A stretch of 64,000 bases of DNA from Streptomyces hydrogenans (GTDB taxonomy: Bacteria; Actinomycetota; Actinomycetes; Streptomycetales; Streptomycetaceae): assembly GCF_014656075.1 (NCBI RefSeq), contig NZ_BNBS01000022.1:1-64000 (forward strand), in the 5' to 3' direction. This document shows, in pieces, positions 45,976 to 56,407 of the stretch (the stretch's first letter is position 1; each line of letters begins with the position of its first letter). The notes below the pieces were generated by a model. That model was not told the DNA's origin. It saw nothing but the letters and a program-made list of their open reading frames with translations, and did not search any database. The translations under genes were made by a program, and so were the position numbers.

Positions 45976-47670
45976 GTGACGACGATCACCCCCCACTCCG
46001 GGAACCGGAAATCGAACTCCGGCGACGCCCCCCGCTCGTTTGGTCCCCCGCAGGGTGCGCCCGGTACGCTCACCGCCGTGCCACACGCTGATCAGTCCCG
46101 AACCACCCCGCCCCGCCCGGAGCGGGCCCGCCCGACACCCCTGGGCGAGCTCGCGCAGCGGCTCGGCACCGAGACCCCCGACGCCGCACGGGCCGTCCCG
46201 GTCTCGGGGATCACCCACGACTCCCGGGCGGTACGGCCCGGGGACGTGTACGCGGCCCTCCCCGGAGCCCGCCTGCACGGCGCCGACTTCGTCGCCCAGG
46301 CCGCCGGCCTCGGCGCCGTCGCGGTCCTCACCGATCCGACCGGAGCCGACCGCGCCGCCGCCACCGGCCTGCCCGTCCTCGTCGTCGAGGATCCGCGCGG
46401 CCGGATGGGCGAACTCGCCGCCGAGATCTACGGCCGCCCCGGCGCGGACCTCCTCCAGATCAGCATCACCGGCACCTCCGGCAAGACCACCACCGCCTAC
46501 CTCGTCGAGGGCGGACTGCGCGGTGCCGGGAAGCACACCGGGCTCGTCGGCACCGTCGAGATGCGGATCGGCGACGAGCGCATCAAGTCGGAGCGCACCA
46601 CCCCCGAGGCCACCGACCTCCAGGCCCTCTTCGCCGTCATGCGCGAACGCGGCGTCGACGCCGTCGCCATGGAGGTCTCCAGCCACGCCCTCGTGCTCGG
46701 CCGGGTCGACGGCTGCGTCTTCGACGTCGCCGTCTTCAACAACCTCAGCCCGGAGCACATGGAGTTCCACTCCGACATGGAGGACTACTTCCGGGCCAAG
46801 GCGACGCTCTTCACCCCGGAGCGCAGCCGGATCGGCGTGGTGAACGCCGACGACGAGTACGGCCGCCGGCTGGCCGAGGAGGCGGCCGTCCCGGTCGTCA
46901 CCTTCTCCGCCGAGGGCCGCGCCGACGCCGACTGGCGCGCCGAGGACGTCGTCCTGGGCGCCGCCGACTCCACCTTCACGGCCGTCGGCCCCGACGGCGA
47001 GCGGATCCCCGCCACCGCCCCGCTGCCCGGCCCCTTCAACGTCGCCAACACCCTCGCCGCCATCGCCACCCTCGCGACCGCCGGACTCGACCCGAAGACG
47101 GCCGCCGACGGCGTCGCCGCCGTCCCCGGCGTCCCCGGCCGCCTGGAGCGCGTCGACGCCGGCCAGCCGTACCTCGCCGTCGTCGACTACGCGCACAAGA
47201 CCGACGCCGTCGAGTCGGTGCTGCGCTCGCTGCGCGAGGTCACCGAGGGCCGGCTGCACGTGGTCATCGGCTGCGGCGGCGACCGGGACACCACCAAGCG
47301 CGGCCCCATGGGCGCCGCCGCGGCCCGGCTCGCCGACACCGCCGTGCTGACCTCCGACAACCCCCGCTCCGAGGACCCGCTCGCGATCCTCACCGCGATG
47401 CTCACGGGCGCCGCCGCGGTGCCCGCCGCCGAACGCGGCGACGTCCTGGTCGAACCCGACCGGGCCGCCGCCATCGCCGCCGCCATCGCCCGCGCCCGGC
47501 CGGGCGACACCGTCCTGGTCGCGGGCAAGGGCCACGAGCAGGGCCAGGAGATCGCCGGAAAGGTCCGCCCCTTCGACGACCGCCAGGTCCTCCGCGAAGC
47601 GATCGAGGCGGCGGGCGGCACACCGGCCGCCGCCCCGATCGGACACCGTCACCAGAACAGTCAGGGATGA
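45976..47670 (+). CDS. murE: UDP-MurNAc-tripeptide ligase MurE (meso/LL-DAP adding)
   Basis: A 564-residue Mur ligase adding diaminopimelate to UDP-MurNAc-Ala-Glu. ITHDSRAVRPGDVYAALPG is the uridine-binding domain, ITGTSGKTTTAYLVEG the ATP loop, TTPEATDL the substrate loop, DYAHKTDAVESVL near the third domain, and TSDNPRSEDP the motif selecting DAP over lysine. GTG 45976 has GGGAG 8 nt upstream. However, the first 34 codons hold atypical AAA, TTT and GGT codons, and GTG 46078 is preceded at 7 nt by TACGCT, so the true protein may begin there (530 residues). Confidence 0.93.
   Translation: MTTITPHSGNRKSNSGDAPRSFGPPQGAPGTLTAVPHADQSRTTPPRPERARPTPLGELAQRLGTETPDAARAVPVSGITHDSRAVRPGDVYAALPGARLHGADFVAQAAGLGAVAVLTDPTGADRAAATGLPVLVVEDPRGRMGELAAEIYGRPGADLLQISITGTSGKTTTAYLVEGGLRGAGKHTGLVGTVEMRIGDERIKSERTTPEATDLQALFAVMRERGVDAVAMEVSSHALVLGRVDGCVFDVAVFNNLSPEHMEFHSDMEDYFRAKATLFTPERSRIGVVNADDEYGRRLAEEAAVPVVTFSAEGRADADWRAEDVVLGAADSTFTAVGPDGERIPATAPLPGPFNVANTLAAIATLATAGLDPKTAADGVAAVPGVPGRLERVDAGQPYLAVVDYAHKTDAVESVLRSLREVTEGRLHVVIGCGGDRDTTKRGPMGAAAARLADTAVLTSDNPRSEDPLAILTAMLTGAAAVPAAERGDVLVEPDRAAAIAAAIARARPGDTVLVAGKGHEQGQEIAGKVRPFDDRQVLREAIEAAGGTPAAAPIGHRHQNSQG
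46065..46070 (+). promoter_or_regulatory. Candidate internal leaderless promoter for murE
   Basis: TACGCT ends 7 nt before an in-frame GTG (46078). TTGGTC lies about 19 bp upstream as a poor -35. Confidence 0.35.
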
Positions 47671-47674
47671 AGCA

Positions 47675-49099
47675 GTGATCGCCCTCTCCCTCGCCGAGAT
47701 CGCCGAAATCGTCGGCGGGCAGGCGCACGACATACCGGATCCGGGCGCCCGGATCACCGGGCCCGTCGTCATCGACTCCCGCGAGGTGAGGACCGGCAGC
47801 CTCTTCGCCGCCTTCGCCGGGGAGCGCGTGGACGGCCACGACTACGCGGAGCGCGCCGTCGCGGCGGGCGCGACGGCCGTGCTGGCCGTCCGCCCCCTCG
47901 GCGTCCCCGCGATCGTCGTGGACGACGTGCAGGCCGCGCTGGGCGCCCTCGCCCGCACGGTCGTCGAACGGCTCGGCACCGACGTCGTCGCCCTCACCGG
48001 CTCGGCCGGCAAGACCTCCACCAAGGACCTGATCGCCCAGGTCCTCGACCGCCACGCGCCCACCGTCTGGACGCCCGGCTCCCTCAACAACGAGATCGGC
48101 CTGCCGCTCACCGCGCTCAGGGCGACCGAGGAGACCCGGCACCTCGTCCTGGAGATGGGCGCCCGCGGCATCGGCCACATCCGCTACCTGACCGGGCTCA
48201 CCCCGCCCCGGATCGGGCTCGTCCTCAACGTGGGCAGCGCCCACATCGGCGAGTTCGGCGGACGCGAGCAGATCGCCGAGGCCAAGGGCGAGATGGTCGA
48301 GTCGCTTCCGGCCGCCGAGGACGGCGGAGTGGCGGTCCTCAACGCCGACGACCCGCTCGTCCGCGCGATGGCGAGCCGCACCAAGGCCCGCGTGACCCTC
48401 TTCGGAGAAGCGGACGAAGCGGCCGTACGCGCCGAGAACGTCCACCTCACCGACGCCGGCCGCCCCTCTTTCACGCTTCACACACCCACCGGGTGCAGCG
48501 ACGTGACCTTGCGCCTGTACGGTGAGCACCACGTGTCGAACGCGCTCGCAGCGGCCGCCGTCGCGCACGAGCTGGGCATGCCTGTCGAGGAGATCGCCAC
48601 CGCGCTCTCCGAGGCCGGCTCCCTTTCGCGCTGGCGCATGGAGGTCACCGAGCGTCCGGACGGCGTGACGATCGTCAACGACGCCTACAACGCGAACCCC
48701 GAGTCCATGCGAGCCGCCCTGCGCGCGCTCGCGGCCATGGGCAGGGCCGGACAGGCCCAGGGGGCCCGCACGTGGGCGGTGCTCGGCAAGATGGCCGAGC
48801 TCGGTGACGCGTCGCTCGCCGAGCACGACGCGGTCGGACGGCTCGCCGTCCGGCTCAACGTCAGCAAGCTCGTCGCGGTCGGGGACAGGGAAGCGTCCTG
48901 GCTGCAACTGGGCGCCTATAACGAGGGTTCGTGGGGTGAGGAGTCGGTGCACGTGTCCGACGCGCAGGCGGCTGTCGACCTGTTGCGCAGGGAGCTGCGC
49001 CCGGGGGACGTGGTCCTGGTGAAGGCCTCCCGGTCGGTCGGTCTCGAGCAGGTCGCCCTGGCGCTGCTCGACACTGAGGGCGAGGTATCCGGCCGATGA
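47675..49099 (+). CDS. murF: UDP-MurNAc-pentapeptide ligase MurF
   Basis: A 474-residue Mur ligase that adds D-Ala-D-Ala to the tripeptide precursor. The ATP loop [19 protein letters not shown] is near residue 105. [58 protein letters not shown] near 330 and [13 protein letters not shown] near the end are MurF hallmarks. GTG 47675 is 4 bp after the murE stop, with AGGGA upstream. The stop overlaps the mraY start. Confidence 0.95.
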   Translation: MIALSLAEIAEIVGGQAHDIPDPGARITGPVVIDSREVRTGSLFAAFAGERVDGHDYAERAVAAGATAVLAVRPLGVPAIVVDDVQAALGALARTVVERLGTDVVALTGSAGKTSTKDLIAQVLDRHAPTVWTPGSLNNEIGLPLTALRATEETRHLVLEMGARGIGHIRYLTGLTPPRIGLVLNVGSAHIGEFGGREQIAEAKGEMVESLPAAEDGGVAVLNADDPLVRAMASRTKARVTLFGEADEAAVRAENVHLTDAGRPSFTLHTPTGCSDVTLRLYGEHHVSNALAAAAVAHELGMPVEEIATALSEAGSLSRWRMEVTERPDGVTIVNDAYNANPESMRAALRALAAMGRAGQAQGARTWAVLGKMAELGDASLAEHDAVGRLAVRLNVSKLVAVGDREASWLQLGAYNEGSWGEESVHVSDAQAAVDLLRRELRPGDVVLVKASRSVGLEQVALALLDTEGEVSGR

Positions 49100-50166
49100 G
49101 GCAGATCCTCTTCGCGGGGGCCATCGGCCTCTTCCTCACCCTGATCGGCACCCCGCTGCTCATCAAGCTGCTCGCCCGCAAGGGATACGGGCAGTTCATC
49201 CGCGACGACGGCCCGCGCGGCCACGCCGGGAAGAAGGGCACGCCCACCATGGGCGGCATCTCCTTCATCCTGGCCACGCTCATCGCGTACGCGCTGGCCA
49301 AGGTCATCACCGGCGAGGACCCGACGTACTCGGGCGTCCTGGTGCTGTTCCTGATGGCCGGCATGGGCCTGGTCGGCTTCCTCGACGACTACATCAAGAT
49401 CGTCAAGCAGCGTTCGCTGGGCCTGCGGGCCAAGGCGAAGATGGCCGGCCAGCTCATCGTCGGCATCGCCTTCGCGGTGCTGTCGCTCCAGTTCGCGGAC
49501 CTGCGCGGGCTCACCCCCGCCTCGGAGAAGCTCTCCTTCATCACCGACTTCGGCTGGTCGATCGGCCCGGTCCTCTTCGTGGTCTGGGCGCTCTTCATGA
49601 TCCTGGCCATGTCCAACGGCGTGAACCTCACGGACGGCCTGGACGGCCTGGCCACCGGCGCCTCCGTGATGGTCTTCGGCGCCTACACCTTCATCGGGCT
49701 GTGGCAGTTCCAGGAGTCCTGCGCCAACGCGCTGACCCTCACCAACCCGAACGCCTGCTTCGAGGTCCGCGACCCGCTGGACCTCGCGGTCGTGGCCTCC
49801 GCGCTCATGGGCGCCTGCTTCGGCTTCCTGTGGTGGAACACCTCGCCCGCCAAGATCTTCATGGGTGACACCGGCTCCCTCGCGCTCGGCGGCGCGCTGG
49901 CCGGTCTCGCCATCTGCTCCCGTACGGAGCTGCTGCTCGCGCTGCTCGGCGGCCTGTTCGTGCTGATCACGATGTCCGTGGTCATCCAGGTCGGCTCGTT
50001 CAAGATGACCGGCAAGCGCGTCTTCCGGATGGCCCCCCTCCAGCACCACTTCGAACTCAAGGGGTGGTCCGAGGTCCTGGTCGTCGTCCGGTTCTGGATC
50101 ATCCAGGGCATGTGCGTGATCGTGGGCCTGGGTCTCTTCTACGCGGGATGGGCAGCCGACAAGTGA
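49096..50166 (+). CDS. mraY: Phospho-MurNAc-pentapeptide translocase MraY
   Basis: A 356-residue integral membrane enzyme that transfers phospho-MurNAc-pentapeptide to undecaprenyl phosphate (lipid I). About ten membrane helices. The catalytic aspartates are in [20 protein letters not shown] near residue 92, [15 protein letters not shown] near 176 and [16 protein letters not shown] near 255. [13 protein letters not shown] near 315 is the conserved His loop. The ATG overlaps the murF stop. Confidence 0.96.
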   Translation: MRQILFAGAIGLFLTLIGTPLLIKLLARKGYGQFIRDDGPRGHAGKKGTPTMGGISFILATLIAYALAKVITGEDPTYSGVLVLFLMAGMGLVGFLDDYIKIVKQRSLGLRAKAKMAGQLIVGIAFAVLSLQFADLRGLTPASEKLSFITDFGWSIGPVLFVVWALFMILAMSNGVNLTDGLDGLATGASVMVFGAYTFIGLWQFQESCANALTLTNPNACFEVRDPLDLAVVASALMGACFGFLWWNTSPAKIFMGDTGSLALGGALAGLAICSRTELLLALLGGLFVLITMSVVIQVGSFKMTGKRVFRMAPLQHHFELKGWSEVLVVVRFWIIQGMCVIVGLGLFYAGWAADK

Positions 50167-51587
50167 GCGAAGAGCTGGACTGGCGGGGCAAGCACGTCAC
50201 GGTCGCGGGTCTCGGGGTGTCCGGCATCCCGGCCGCCCGCGCCCTGGCGGCCCGGGGCGCCGTGGTGACCGTCGTCAACGACGGCGACGACGAGCGCTCC
50301 CGGGCGCAGGCCGCGGAGCTGGAGGCGGCGGGGATCACCGTCCGCCTCGGCGACGGGGCGACCCTGCCGGCCGGCACCGAGCTGATCGTCACCGCCCCCG
50401 GCTGGCAGCCGGACAAGCCGCTCTTCGCGGCCGCCGCCGAGGCGGGCGTGGAGGTCTGGGGCGACGTCGAGCTGGCCTGGCGGCTGCGGGGCCCGGACGC
50501 GGCCCCCTGGCTGGCGATCACCGGCACCAACGGCAAGACCACCACGACCCGGATGCTGGCCTCCATCCTGGAGGCCGCCGGGCTGCGGACCGCCGCCGTC
50601 GGCAACATCGGCGTCTCGCTCCTCGACGCCGTCCTCGGCGACGAGAAGTACGACGTGCTCGCCGTGGAGCTCTCCAGCTACCAGCTGCACTGGGCGCCCT
50701 CCGTGCGCGCCCACTCGGCCGCCGTGCTCAACCTGGCGCCCGACCACCTCGACTGGCACGGCTCCATGGAGGCGTACGCCGCCGACAAGGGCCGCATCTA
50801 CGAGGGCAACCAGGTCGCCTGCGTCTACAACGTCGCCGACCCGCTGACCGAGGACCTGGTCCGCGAGGCCGACGTCGAGGAGGGCTGCCGGGCGATCGGC
50901 TTCACCCTCGGCACCCCCGGCCCCTCCCAGCTCGGCGTCGTCGAGGGCATCCTCGTCGACCGGGCCTTCGTCGAGAACCGGCAGAAGAACGCCCAGGAGC
51001 TGGCCGAGGTCGCCGACGTGCGGCCGCCGGCCCCGCACAACATCGCCAACGCGCTCGCCGCGGCCGCCCTCGCCCGCGCCTTCGGCGTCGAGCCGCAGGC
51101 GGTACGCGACGGGCTGCGGGCCTTCCGCCCCGACCCGCACCGGATCGAGCTGGTCGAGGAGGTCGGGGGCGTGACGTACGTCGACGACTCCAAGGCCACC
51201 AACACCCACGCCGCCGAAGCCTCGTTGGCCGCCTACGACCCGATCGTCTGGATCGCCGGCGGACTCGCCAAGGGCGCGACCTTCGACGAGCTGGTGGAGA
51301 AGTCCGCGAAGCGGCTGCGCGGCGTCGTCCTGATCGGCGCGGACCGCGCGCTGATCCGCGAAGCGCTGGCGCGACACGCCCCGGAGGTCCCGGTGGTGGA
51401 CCTCGACCGGACCGACACTGGGGCGATGTCCGAGGCGGTCCGCGAGGCGGCCCGGCTCGCCCGTCCGGGGGACACCGTCCTCCTGGCCCCGGCCTGCGCC
51501 TCGATGGACATGTTCACCAACTACAACAAGCGGGGCGAGGCGTTCGCGGACGCGGTCCGCGCCCTCGCCGCCACCGGCGACGCCTGA
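50148..51587 (+). CDS. murD: UDP-MurNAc-alanine--D-glutamate ligase MurD
   Basis: A 479-residue Mur ligase adding D-glutamate. N-terminal [21 protein letters not shown] is the uridine-binding fold. The ATP loop is [19 protein letters not shown] near residue 125. [25 protein letters not shown] near 200 and [16 protein letters not shown] near 345 are typical. The start ATG 50148 lies within mraY (19-bp overlap); GTG 50163 with a 4-bp overlap is equally possible, and neither has a strong ribosome binding site. Confidence 0.93.
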   Translation: MGSRQVSEELDWRGKHVTVAGLGVSGIPAARALAARGAVVTVVNDGDDERSRAQAAELEAAGITVRLGDGATLPAGTELIVTAPGWQPDKPLFAAAAEAGVEVWGDVELAWRLRGPDAAPWLAITGTNGKTTTTRMLASILEAAGLRTAAVGNIGVSLLDAVLGDEKYDVLAVELSSYQLHWAPSVRAHSAAVLNLAPDHLDWHGSMEAYAADKGRIYEGNQVACVYNVADPLTEDLVREADVEEGCRAIGFTLGTPGPSQLGVVEGILVDRAFVENRQKNAQELAEVADVRPPAPHNIANALAAAALARAFGVEPQAVRDGLRAFRPDPHRIELVEEVGGVTYVDDSKATNTHAAEASLAAYDPIVWIAGGLAKGATFDELVEKSAKRLRGVVLIGADRALIREALARHAPEVPVVDLDRTDTGAMSEAVREAARLARPGDTVLLAPACASMDMFTNYNKRGEAFADAVRALAATGDA

Positions 51588-51642
51588 CCCGACCACTGCG
51601 AGGGTCCGGCCGTACCGGGCCTGACCGGAGGGGGCAGCGACC

Positions 51643-52983
51643 ATGCCGAGCAAGATCGCCGGGACGCGTCGGCCCTCCGCCCGACCGGGCGGAGGGCGGG
51701 CGCCGGCGACCCCGCGGGGGGCGCGCGGCGGAGGTGTACGCGGGCTCCACGCGCGCGTGCGGCGGGCCTGGGACCGGCCGCTCACGGCGTACTACGTGAT
51801 CATCGGAGCGGGGCTGCTCATCACCACGCTCGGCCTGGTGATGGTCTACTCGGCCTCGATGATCACCGCGCTCCGCTACGAGCTGGTGCCGTCCTACTTC
51901 TTCCGCAAGCAGTTCTTCGCCGCGCTCCTGGGCACCGGACTGCTGCTCGTCGCCTCCCGGATGCCGGTGAAGCTGCACCGGGCGCTCGCCTACCCGATCC
52001 TGGTCGGCGCGGTCTTCCTCATGGTGCTCGTCCAGATCCCGGGGATAGGGCACTCCGTCGGGGGCAACCAGAACTGGATCTCGCTGGGCGGCCCGTTCAT
52101 GCTCCAGCCCAGCGAGTTCGGCAAGCTGGGGCTGATCCTGTGGGGCGCCGACCTGCTCGCCCGCAAGCAGGACATGAAGTTGCTCACCCAGTGGAAGCAC
52201 ATGCTCGTGCCGCTGGTGCCTGGCGCCTTCATGCTGCTCGGGCTGATCATGCTCGGCGGCGACATGGGCACCGCGATCATCCTCACCGCGATCCTCTTCG
52301 GCCTGCTGTGGACGGCCGGCGCCCCCACCCGGCTCTTCGTCGGGGTGCTCGTGGTGGCCGGCGCGATCGGCGCGCTGCTCATCAAGACCAGCCCGCACCG
52401 GATGGACCGATTCCAGTGCATCGGCGCCACCGATCCGGGTGGCGAGGGGGCCCCGTGCCTCCAGGCCGCGCACGGAATCTATGCTCTGGCATCGGGCGGA
52501 TGGTTCGGTTCCGGGCTCGGTGCGAGTGTGGAAAAATGGGGCCAACTGCCCGAAGCGCACACCGACTTCATCTTCGCGGTCGCCGGTGAGGAACTCGGCC
52601 TCGCGGGGACGCTGTCGGTGCTCGCCCTGTTCGCGGCCCTAGGCTATGCGGGTATCCGCGTGGCCGGACGCACGGAGGACCCCTTCGTTCGATTCGCCGC
52701 GGGAGGCGTGACCACCTGGATCACGGCCCAGGCCGTGGTCAACATCGGTGCGGTGCTCGGTCTGCTGCCGATCGCCGGTGTCCCGCTCCCGCTGTTCTCG
52801 TACGGGGGGTCAGCCCTGCTGCCGACCATGTTCGCCGTCGGGCTCCTGATCGCCTTCGCGCGACAGGAACCCGCCGCGAAAGCGGCCCTGGCCATGCGCC
52901 GCCCCGGCTGGGGCAAGCGGGCCGGGGTGAGATGGAAGTCGATGCGACGGCGCGTCAAGAAGCGCCCGTCCGGAGAGCGGTGA
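51643..52983 (+). CDS. ftsW: Septal peptidoglycan glycosyltransferase FtsW
   Basis: A 446-residue SEDS-family polymerase of septal glycan strands, partner of FtsI. Ten membrane segments are expected. The long basic cytoplasmic N-terminus (1-45) is typical of Streptomyces. QNWISLGGPFMLQPSEFGKL near 147 is the SEDS hallmark. HTDFIFAVAGEELGLAG near 305, with the catalytic Asp region upstream, and PLFSYGGSALLPTM near 385 are also conserved. The basic tail ends GKRAGVRWKSMRRRVKK. GGAGGGGG precedes the ATG. Confidence 0.95.
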   Translation: MPSKIAGTRRPSARPGGGRAPATPRGARGGGVRGLHARVRRAWDRPLTAYYVIIGAGLLITTLGLVMVYSASMITALRYELVPSYFFRKQFFAALLGTGLLLVASRMPVKLHRALAYPILVGAVFLMVLVQIPGIGHSVGGNQNWISLGGPFMLQPSEFGKLGLILWGADLLARKQDMKLLTQWKHMLVPLVPGAFMLLGLIMLGGDMGTAIILTAILFGLLWTAGAPTRLFVGVLVVAGAIGALLIKTSPHRMDRFQCIGATDPGGEGAPCLQAAHGIYALASGGWFGSGLGASVEKWGQLPEAHTDFIFAVAGEELGLAGTLSVLALFAALGYAGIRVAGRTEDPFVRFAAGGVTTWITAQAVVNIGAVLGLLPIAGVPLPLFSYGGSALLPTMFAVGLLIAFARQEPAAKAALAMRRPGWGKRAGVRWKSMRRRVKKRPSGER

Positions 52984-52989
52984 ATTTCG

Positions 52990-54084
52990 GTGCATGTCGT
53001 ACTCGCCGGCGGGGGGACCGCCGGTCACATCGAGCCGGCGCTCGCCCTCGCGGACGCCCTGCGCAGGCAGGACCCGAGCGTGGGCATCACGGCGCTGGGC
53101 ACGGAGAAGGGCCTGGAGACCAGGCTCGTGCCCGAGCGGGGCTACGAGTTGGCGCTCATCCCCGCCGTACCGCTGCCCCGCAAGCCCACCCCGGAGCTGA
53201 TCACCGTCCCCGGACGCCTGCGCGGCACCATCAAGGCGGCCGAGCAGATCCTGGAGCGCACCAAGGCGGACGTGGTGGTCGGCTTCGGCGGCTACGTGGC
53301 GCTGCCCGGCTATCTGGCCGCCAAGCGGCTCGGCGTGCCGATCGTCGTGCACGAGGCCAACGCCCGGCCCGGCCTGGCCAACAAGATCGGCTCCCGGTAC
53401 GCGGCCGCCGTCGGCGTCTCCACCCCGGACTCCAAGCTGCGCAACGCCCGTTACATCGGCATCCCGCTGCGGCACACCATCGCCACCCTGGACCGGGCCC
53501 GGGTCCGGCCCGAGGCGCGCGCCGCCTTCGGGCTCGACCCCAACCTGCCGACGCTGCTGGTCTCCGGCGGCTCGCAGGGCGCCCGCAGGCTCAACGAGGT
53601 CGTCCAGCAGGTCGCCCCGGTGCTCCAGCGCTCCGGCATCCAGATCCTGCACGCGGTCGGCCCGAAGAACGAGCTGCCGCGCGTCGACAACATGCCCGGA
53701 ATGCCGCCGTACGTGCCGGTACCGTACGTGGACCGGATGGATCTCGCGTACGCCGCGGCCGACATGATGCTCTGCCGCGCGGGCGCCATGACCGTGGCCG
53801 AGCTCTCCGCCGTCGGACTGCCCGCCGCCTATGTCCCGCTGCCCATCGGCAACGGCGAACAGCGGCTCAACGCGCAGCCGGTGGTCAAGGCCGGCGGCGG
53901 ACTCCTCGTCGACGACGCGGAGCTGACCCCGCAGTGGGTGCAGGCCAACGTCCTGCCCGTACTGGCCGATCCGCACCGGTTGTACGAGATGTCCCGCGCC
54001 GCCTCCGAGTTCGGCCGCCGGGACGCCGACGACCTGCTCGTCGGCATGGTGTACGAGGCGATCGCCGCCCGCCGACAGGCGTAG
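52990..54084 (+). CDS. murG: Lipid II synthase MurG (GlcNAc transferase)
   Basis: A 364-residue GT-B glycosyltransferase adding GlcNAc to lipid I at the inner membrane face. [20 protein letters not shown] at residues 4-23 is the first G-loop, [15 protein letters not shown] near 97 the acceptor region, [19 protein letters not shown] near 190 the second G-loop, and [18 protein letters not shown] near 257 the nucleotide-binding segment. The GTG is 6 bp after the ftsW stop. Confidence 0.95.
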   Translation: MHVVLAGGGTAGHIEPALALADALRRQDPSVGITALGTEKGLETRLVPERGYELALIPAVPLPRKPTPELITVPGRLRGTIKAAEQILERTKADVVVGFGGYVALPGYLAAKRLGVPIVVHEANARPGLANKIGSRYAAAVGVSTPDSKLRNARYIGIPLRHTIATLDRARVRPEARAAFGLDPNLPTLLVSGGSQGARRLNEVVQQVAPVLQRSGIQILHAVGPKNELPRVDNMPGMPPYVPVPYVDRMDLAYAAADMMLCRAGAMTVAELSAVGLPAAYVPLPIGNGEQRLNAQPVVKAGGGLLVDDAELTPQWVQANVLPVLADPHRLYEMSRAASEFGRRDADDLLVGMVYEAIAARRQA

Positions 54085-54109
54085 CGGAGGACCGAGGGAA
54101 GAGGCGCGC

Positions 54110-54913
54110 GTGGCAGCCGGACCGACGACCGCGGAGCAGAGCGGCACCGGGAGGCGGCAGGGGTCGTCGGACCGGCAGGCCCGTCCGGAGGGTTCGGGCG
54201 GGCGCCTCCGCCCGGCCGGCCTGAAGCTCGCCCTGATCGCCGCCGGCGTGCTCCTGCTCGCCGGCGGCACGGTCTGGGCCCTCTACGGCTCGACCTGGTT
54301 CCGTGTGGAACGTGTGAAGACTTCGGGCACGGCGGTGCTCACCCCGGCCCAGGTCGAGGCCGTCGCCGCCGTCCCGGTCGGCGCTCCGCTGGTCACGGTC
54401 GACGTCGACGGGATCGAGGCCCGCCTCCGGGACGAACTGCCCCGGATCGCCTCTGTCGAGGTGTTCCGGTCCTGGCCGCACGAAATCGGTCTGAAAGTGA
54501 CCGAACGGAAACCCGTGCTCCTTCTGGAGAAAAGCGGATCCTTCACCGAAGTGGACTCCACCGCCGTCCCGTTCGCGACCGTCACCACCCCGCCCCGCGG
54601 CGTGCCCCGGCTGGTCCTCGACGCGGCCGCTTCGCCCAGCCTGCGACGGTTCGACGCGGACCGGCTGCTGGCCGAGGCGGTGCGCGTACGGAGTGAACTC
54701 CCGGACGCGATCGCGAAGGACACTCGTGTCGTACGCCTCTCCTCGTACGACTCCGTCACTCTGGAGCTGACCCGGGATCGAACCGTCTTCTGGGGCAGTG
54801 CCGAACACGGGCCCGCGAAGGCCCGGGTGCTCACCGCCCTGATGAAGGCGACCCCCAAAGCGGGGCACTTCGACGTAAGTGCCCCCAGCGCGCCCGCCTC
54901 CTCCGGGAGTTGA
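54110..54913 (+). CDS. ftsQ: Cell division protein FtsQ/DivIB
   Basis: A 267-residue bitopic division protein. A basic disordered N-terminus precedes one membrane segment (LALIAAGVLLLAGGTVWAL near 41-59). The POTRA domain follows immediately (WFRVERVKTSGTAVLTPAQV), and the FtsQ beta domain runs from about 130 to the end (KPVLLLEKSGSFTEVDSTAV). It scaffolds FtsL/FtsB and the FtsWI synthase. GTG start after GGGAAGAGG. A 10-bp hairpin follows at 54923-54952. Confidence 0.93.
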   Translation: MAAGPTTAEQSGTGRRQGSSDRQARPEGSGGRLRPAGLKLALIAAGVLLLAGGTVWALYGSTWFRVERVKTSGTAVLTPAQVEAVAAVPVGAPLVTVDVDGIEARLRDELPRIASVEVFRSWPHEIGLKVTERKPVLLLEKSGSFTEVDSTAVPFATVTTPPRGVPRLVLDAAASPSLRRFDADRLLAEAVRVRSELPDAIAKDTRVVRLSSYDSVTLELTRDRTVFWGSAEHGPAKARVLTALMKATPKAGHFDVSAPSAPASSGS

Positions 54914-54922
54914 CGCGCATCG

Positions 54923-54952
54923 GCGCTGGCCAGCACCCTGGTTGGCCAGCGC
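54923..54952 (+). terminator. Hairpin between ftsQ and ftsZ
   Basis: GCGCTGGCCA (54923-54932) and TGGCCAGCGC (54943-54952) form a perfect 10-bp stem 10 bp after the ftsQ stop. It may end or reduce read-through from the upstream cluster so that ftsZ depends on its own promoters. Confidence 0.5.
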
Positions 54953-55003
54953 TACGGGTGATCACATAGGGTGAAAAGAAAAACGGGAGGTTCGGCGTGT
55001 TCG

Positions 55004-55033
55004 TTGAACGCGCGCCACTTGTCGACTTAGTGT
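55004..55033 (+). promoter_or_regulatory. ftsZ promoter candidate 1
   Basis: TTGAAC (55004-55009), 18-bp spacer, TAGTGT (55028-55033). Confidence 0.6.
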
Positions 55034-55048
55034 CCTGTTCGGAAGAGT

Positions 55049-55094
55049 CCAGTGAACAGAGACACTGGTAACCCTAAACTTCAACGTTAGGGTT
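55049..55094 (+). promoter_or_regulatory. ftsZ promoter candidate 2 with two inverted repeats
   Basis: GTGAAC (55052-55057), 17-bp spacer, TAAACT (55075-55080). An inverted repeat CCAGTG-N8-CACTGG (55049-55068) spans the -35. A second one, AACCCTAA-N9-TTAGGGTT (55070-55094), spans the -10. A GACAC motif (55061-55065), the core recognised by the sporulation regulator WhiA, lies in the spacer. Confidence 0.6.
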
Positions 55095-55192
55095 GGGGTC
55101 GGCGTCCCGGACCACCCCATCGGCATCCGTCGTCGCGGCGCGCAAACCACCGCGCAATGACGACACGTAACTCGAGGCGAGAGGCCTTCGAC

Positions 55193-56407
55193 GTGGCAGC
55201 ACCGCAGAACTACCTCGCAGTCATCAAGGTCATCGGTGTCGGCGGCGGTGGTGTCAATGCCATCAACCGAATGATCGAGGTCGGTCTCAAGGGCGTCGAG
55301 TTCATCGCCATCAACACCGACGCACAGGCACTGTTGATGAGCGACGCCGACGTCAAGCTCGACGTCGGCCGTGAACTGACCCGCGGCCTCGGGGCCGGGG
55401 CCAACCCTGCCGTCGGCCGCAAGGCGGCCGAGGACCACCGCGAGGAGATCGAGGAGGTCCTCAAGGGGGCCGACATGGTCTTCGTCACCGCCGGCGAGGG
55501 CGGCGGCACCGGCACCGGCGGCGCGCCCGTCGTCGCCAACATCGCCCGCTCGCTGGGCGCCCTGACCATCGGCGTGGTCACCCGCCCCTTCACCTTCGAG
55601 GGCCGCCGTCGCGCCAACCAGGCGGAGGACGGCATCGCCGAGCTCCGCGAAGAGGTCGACACCCTCATCGTCATCCCGAACGACCGGCTGCTGTCCATCT
55701 CGGACCGCCAGGTCTCGGTCCTCGACGCCTTCAAGTCGGCCGACCAGGTCCTGCTCAGCGGCGTCCAGGGCATCACCGACCTCATCACCACCCCGGGTCT
55801 GATCAACCTCGACTTCGCCGACGTCAAGTCGGTCATGTCCGAGGCCGGATCCGCCCTCATGGGCATCGGCTCCGCCCGCGGCGACGACCGCGCGGTGGCC
55901 GCCGCCGAGATGGCGATCTCCTCGCCGCTCCTGGAGGCGTCCATCGACGGCGCCCGCGGTGTGCTGCTCTCCATCTCCGGCGGCAGCGACCTCGGTCTCT
56001 TCGAGATCAACGAGGCCGCCCAGCTGGTCAGCGAGGCCGCCCACCCGGAGGCCAACATCATCTTCGGCGCCGTCATCGACGACGCCCTCGGCGACGAGGT
56101 CCGGGTCACGGTCATCGCGGCCGGCTTCGACGGCGGCCAGCCGCCGGCCCGCCGGGACAACATCATCGGTTCGGTCTCCGCCAAGCGCGAGGAGCCGGCC
56201 CCGGCCCCCCGCGTCGCCGAGAGCTCCCGCCCGCTCGGCGGCCTCGGCACGGTGACGCCCCGCGAGGAGCCCGTCGCCGACCGGCCCGAGCCCGCTCCGG
56301 CCGTCAGCGAGACCCCGCTGCCGCCCGTCCCGCCGGTGGTCCCGCCGGCCCGTCCGTACGCGGACAGCCCCGCCGAGGAGCTGGACGTCCCGGACTTCCT
56401 GAAGTGA
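55193..56407 (+). CDS. ftsZ: Cell division GTPase FtsZ
   Basis: A 404-residue tubulin homolog that polymerises into the division ring (vegetative cross-walls and sporulation septa). The GTP-binding motif GGGTGTG is at residues 103-109. [11 protein letters not shown], the T7-synergy region [11 protein letters not shown] near 205 and the C-terminal domain are intact. A Pro-rich linker of about 70 residues leads to the conserved tail ELDVPDFLK, the docking peptide for SepF and others. GTG 55193 is chosen ([10 protein letters not shown]); GAGAGG is 6 nt upstream. The stop overlaps the pgeF start. Confidence 0.97.
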   Translation: MAAPQNYLAVIKVIGVGGGGVNAINRMIEVGLKGVEFIAINTDAQALLMSDADVKLDVGRELTRGLGAGANPAVGRKAAEDHREEIEEVLKGADMVFVTAGEGGGTGTGGAPVVANIARSLGALTIGVVTRPFTFEGRRRANQAEDGIAELREEVDTLIVIPNDRLLSISDRQVSVLDAFKSADQVLLSGVQGITDLITTPGLINLDFADVKSVMSEAGSALMGIGSARGDDRAVAAAEMAISSPLLEASIDGARGVLLSISGGSDLGLFEINEAAQLVSEAAHPEANIIFGAVIDDALGDEVRVTVIAAGFDGGQPPARRDNIIGSVSAKREEPAPAPRVAESSRPLGGLGTVTPREEPVADRPEPAPAVSETPLPPVPPVVPPARPYADSPAEELDVPDFLK

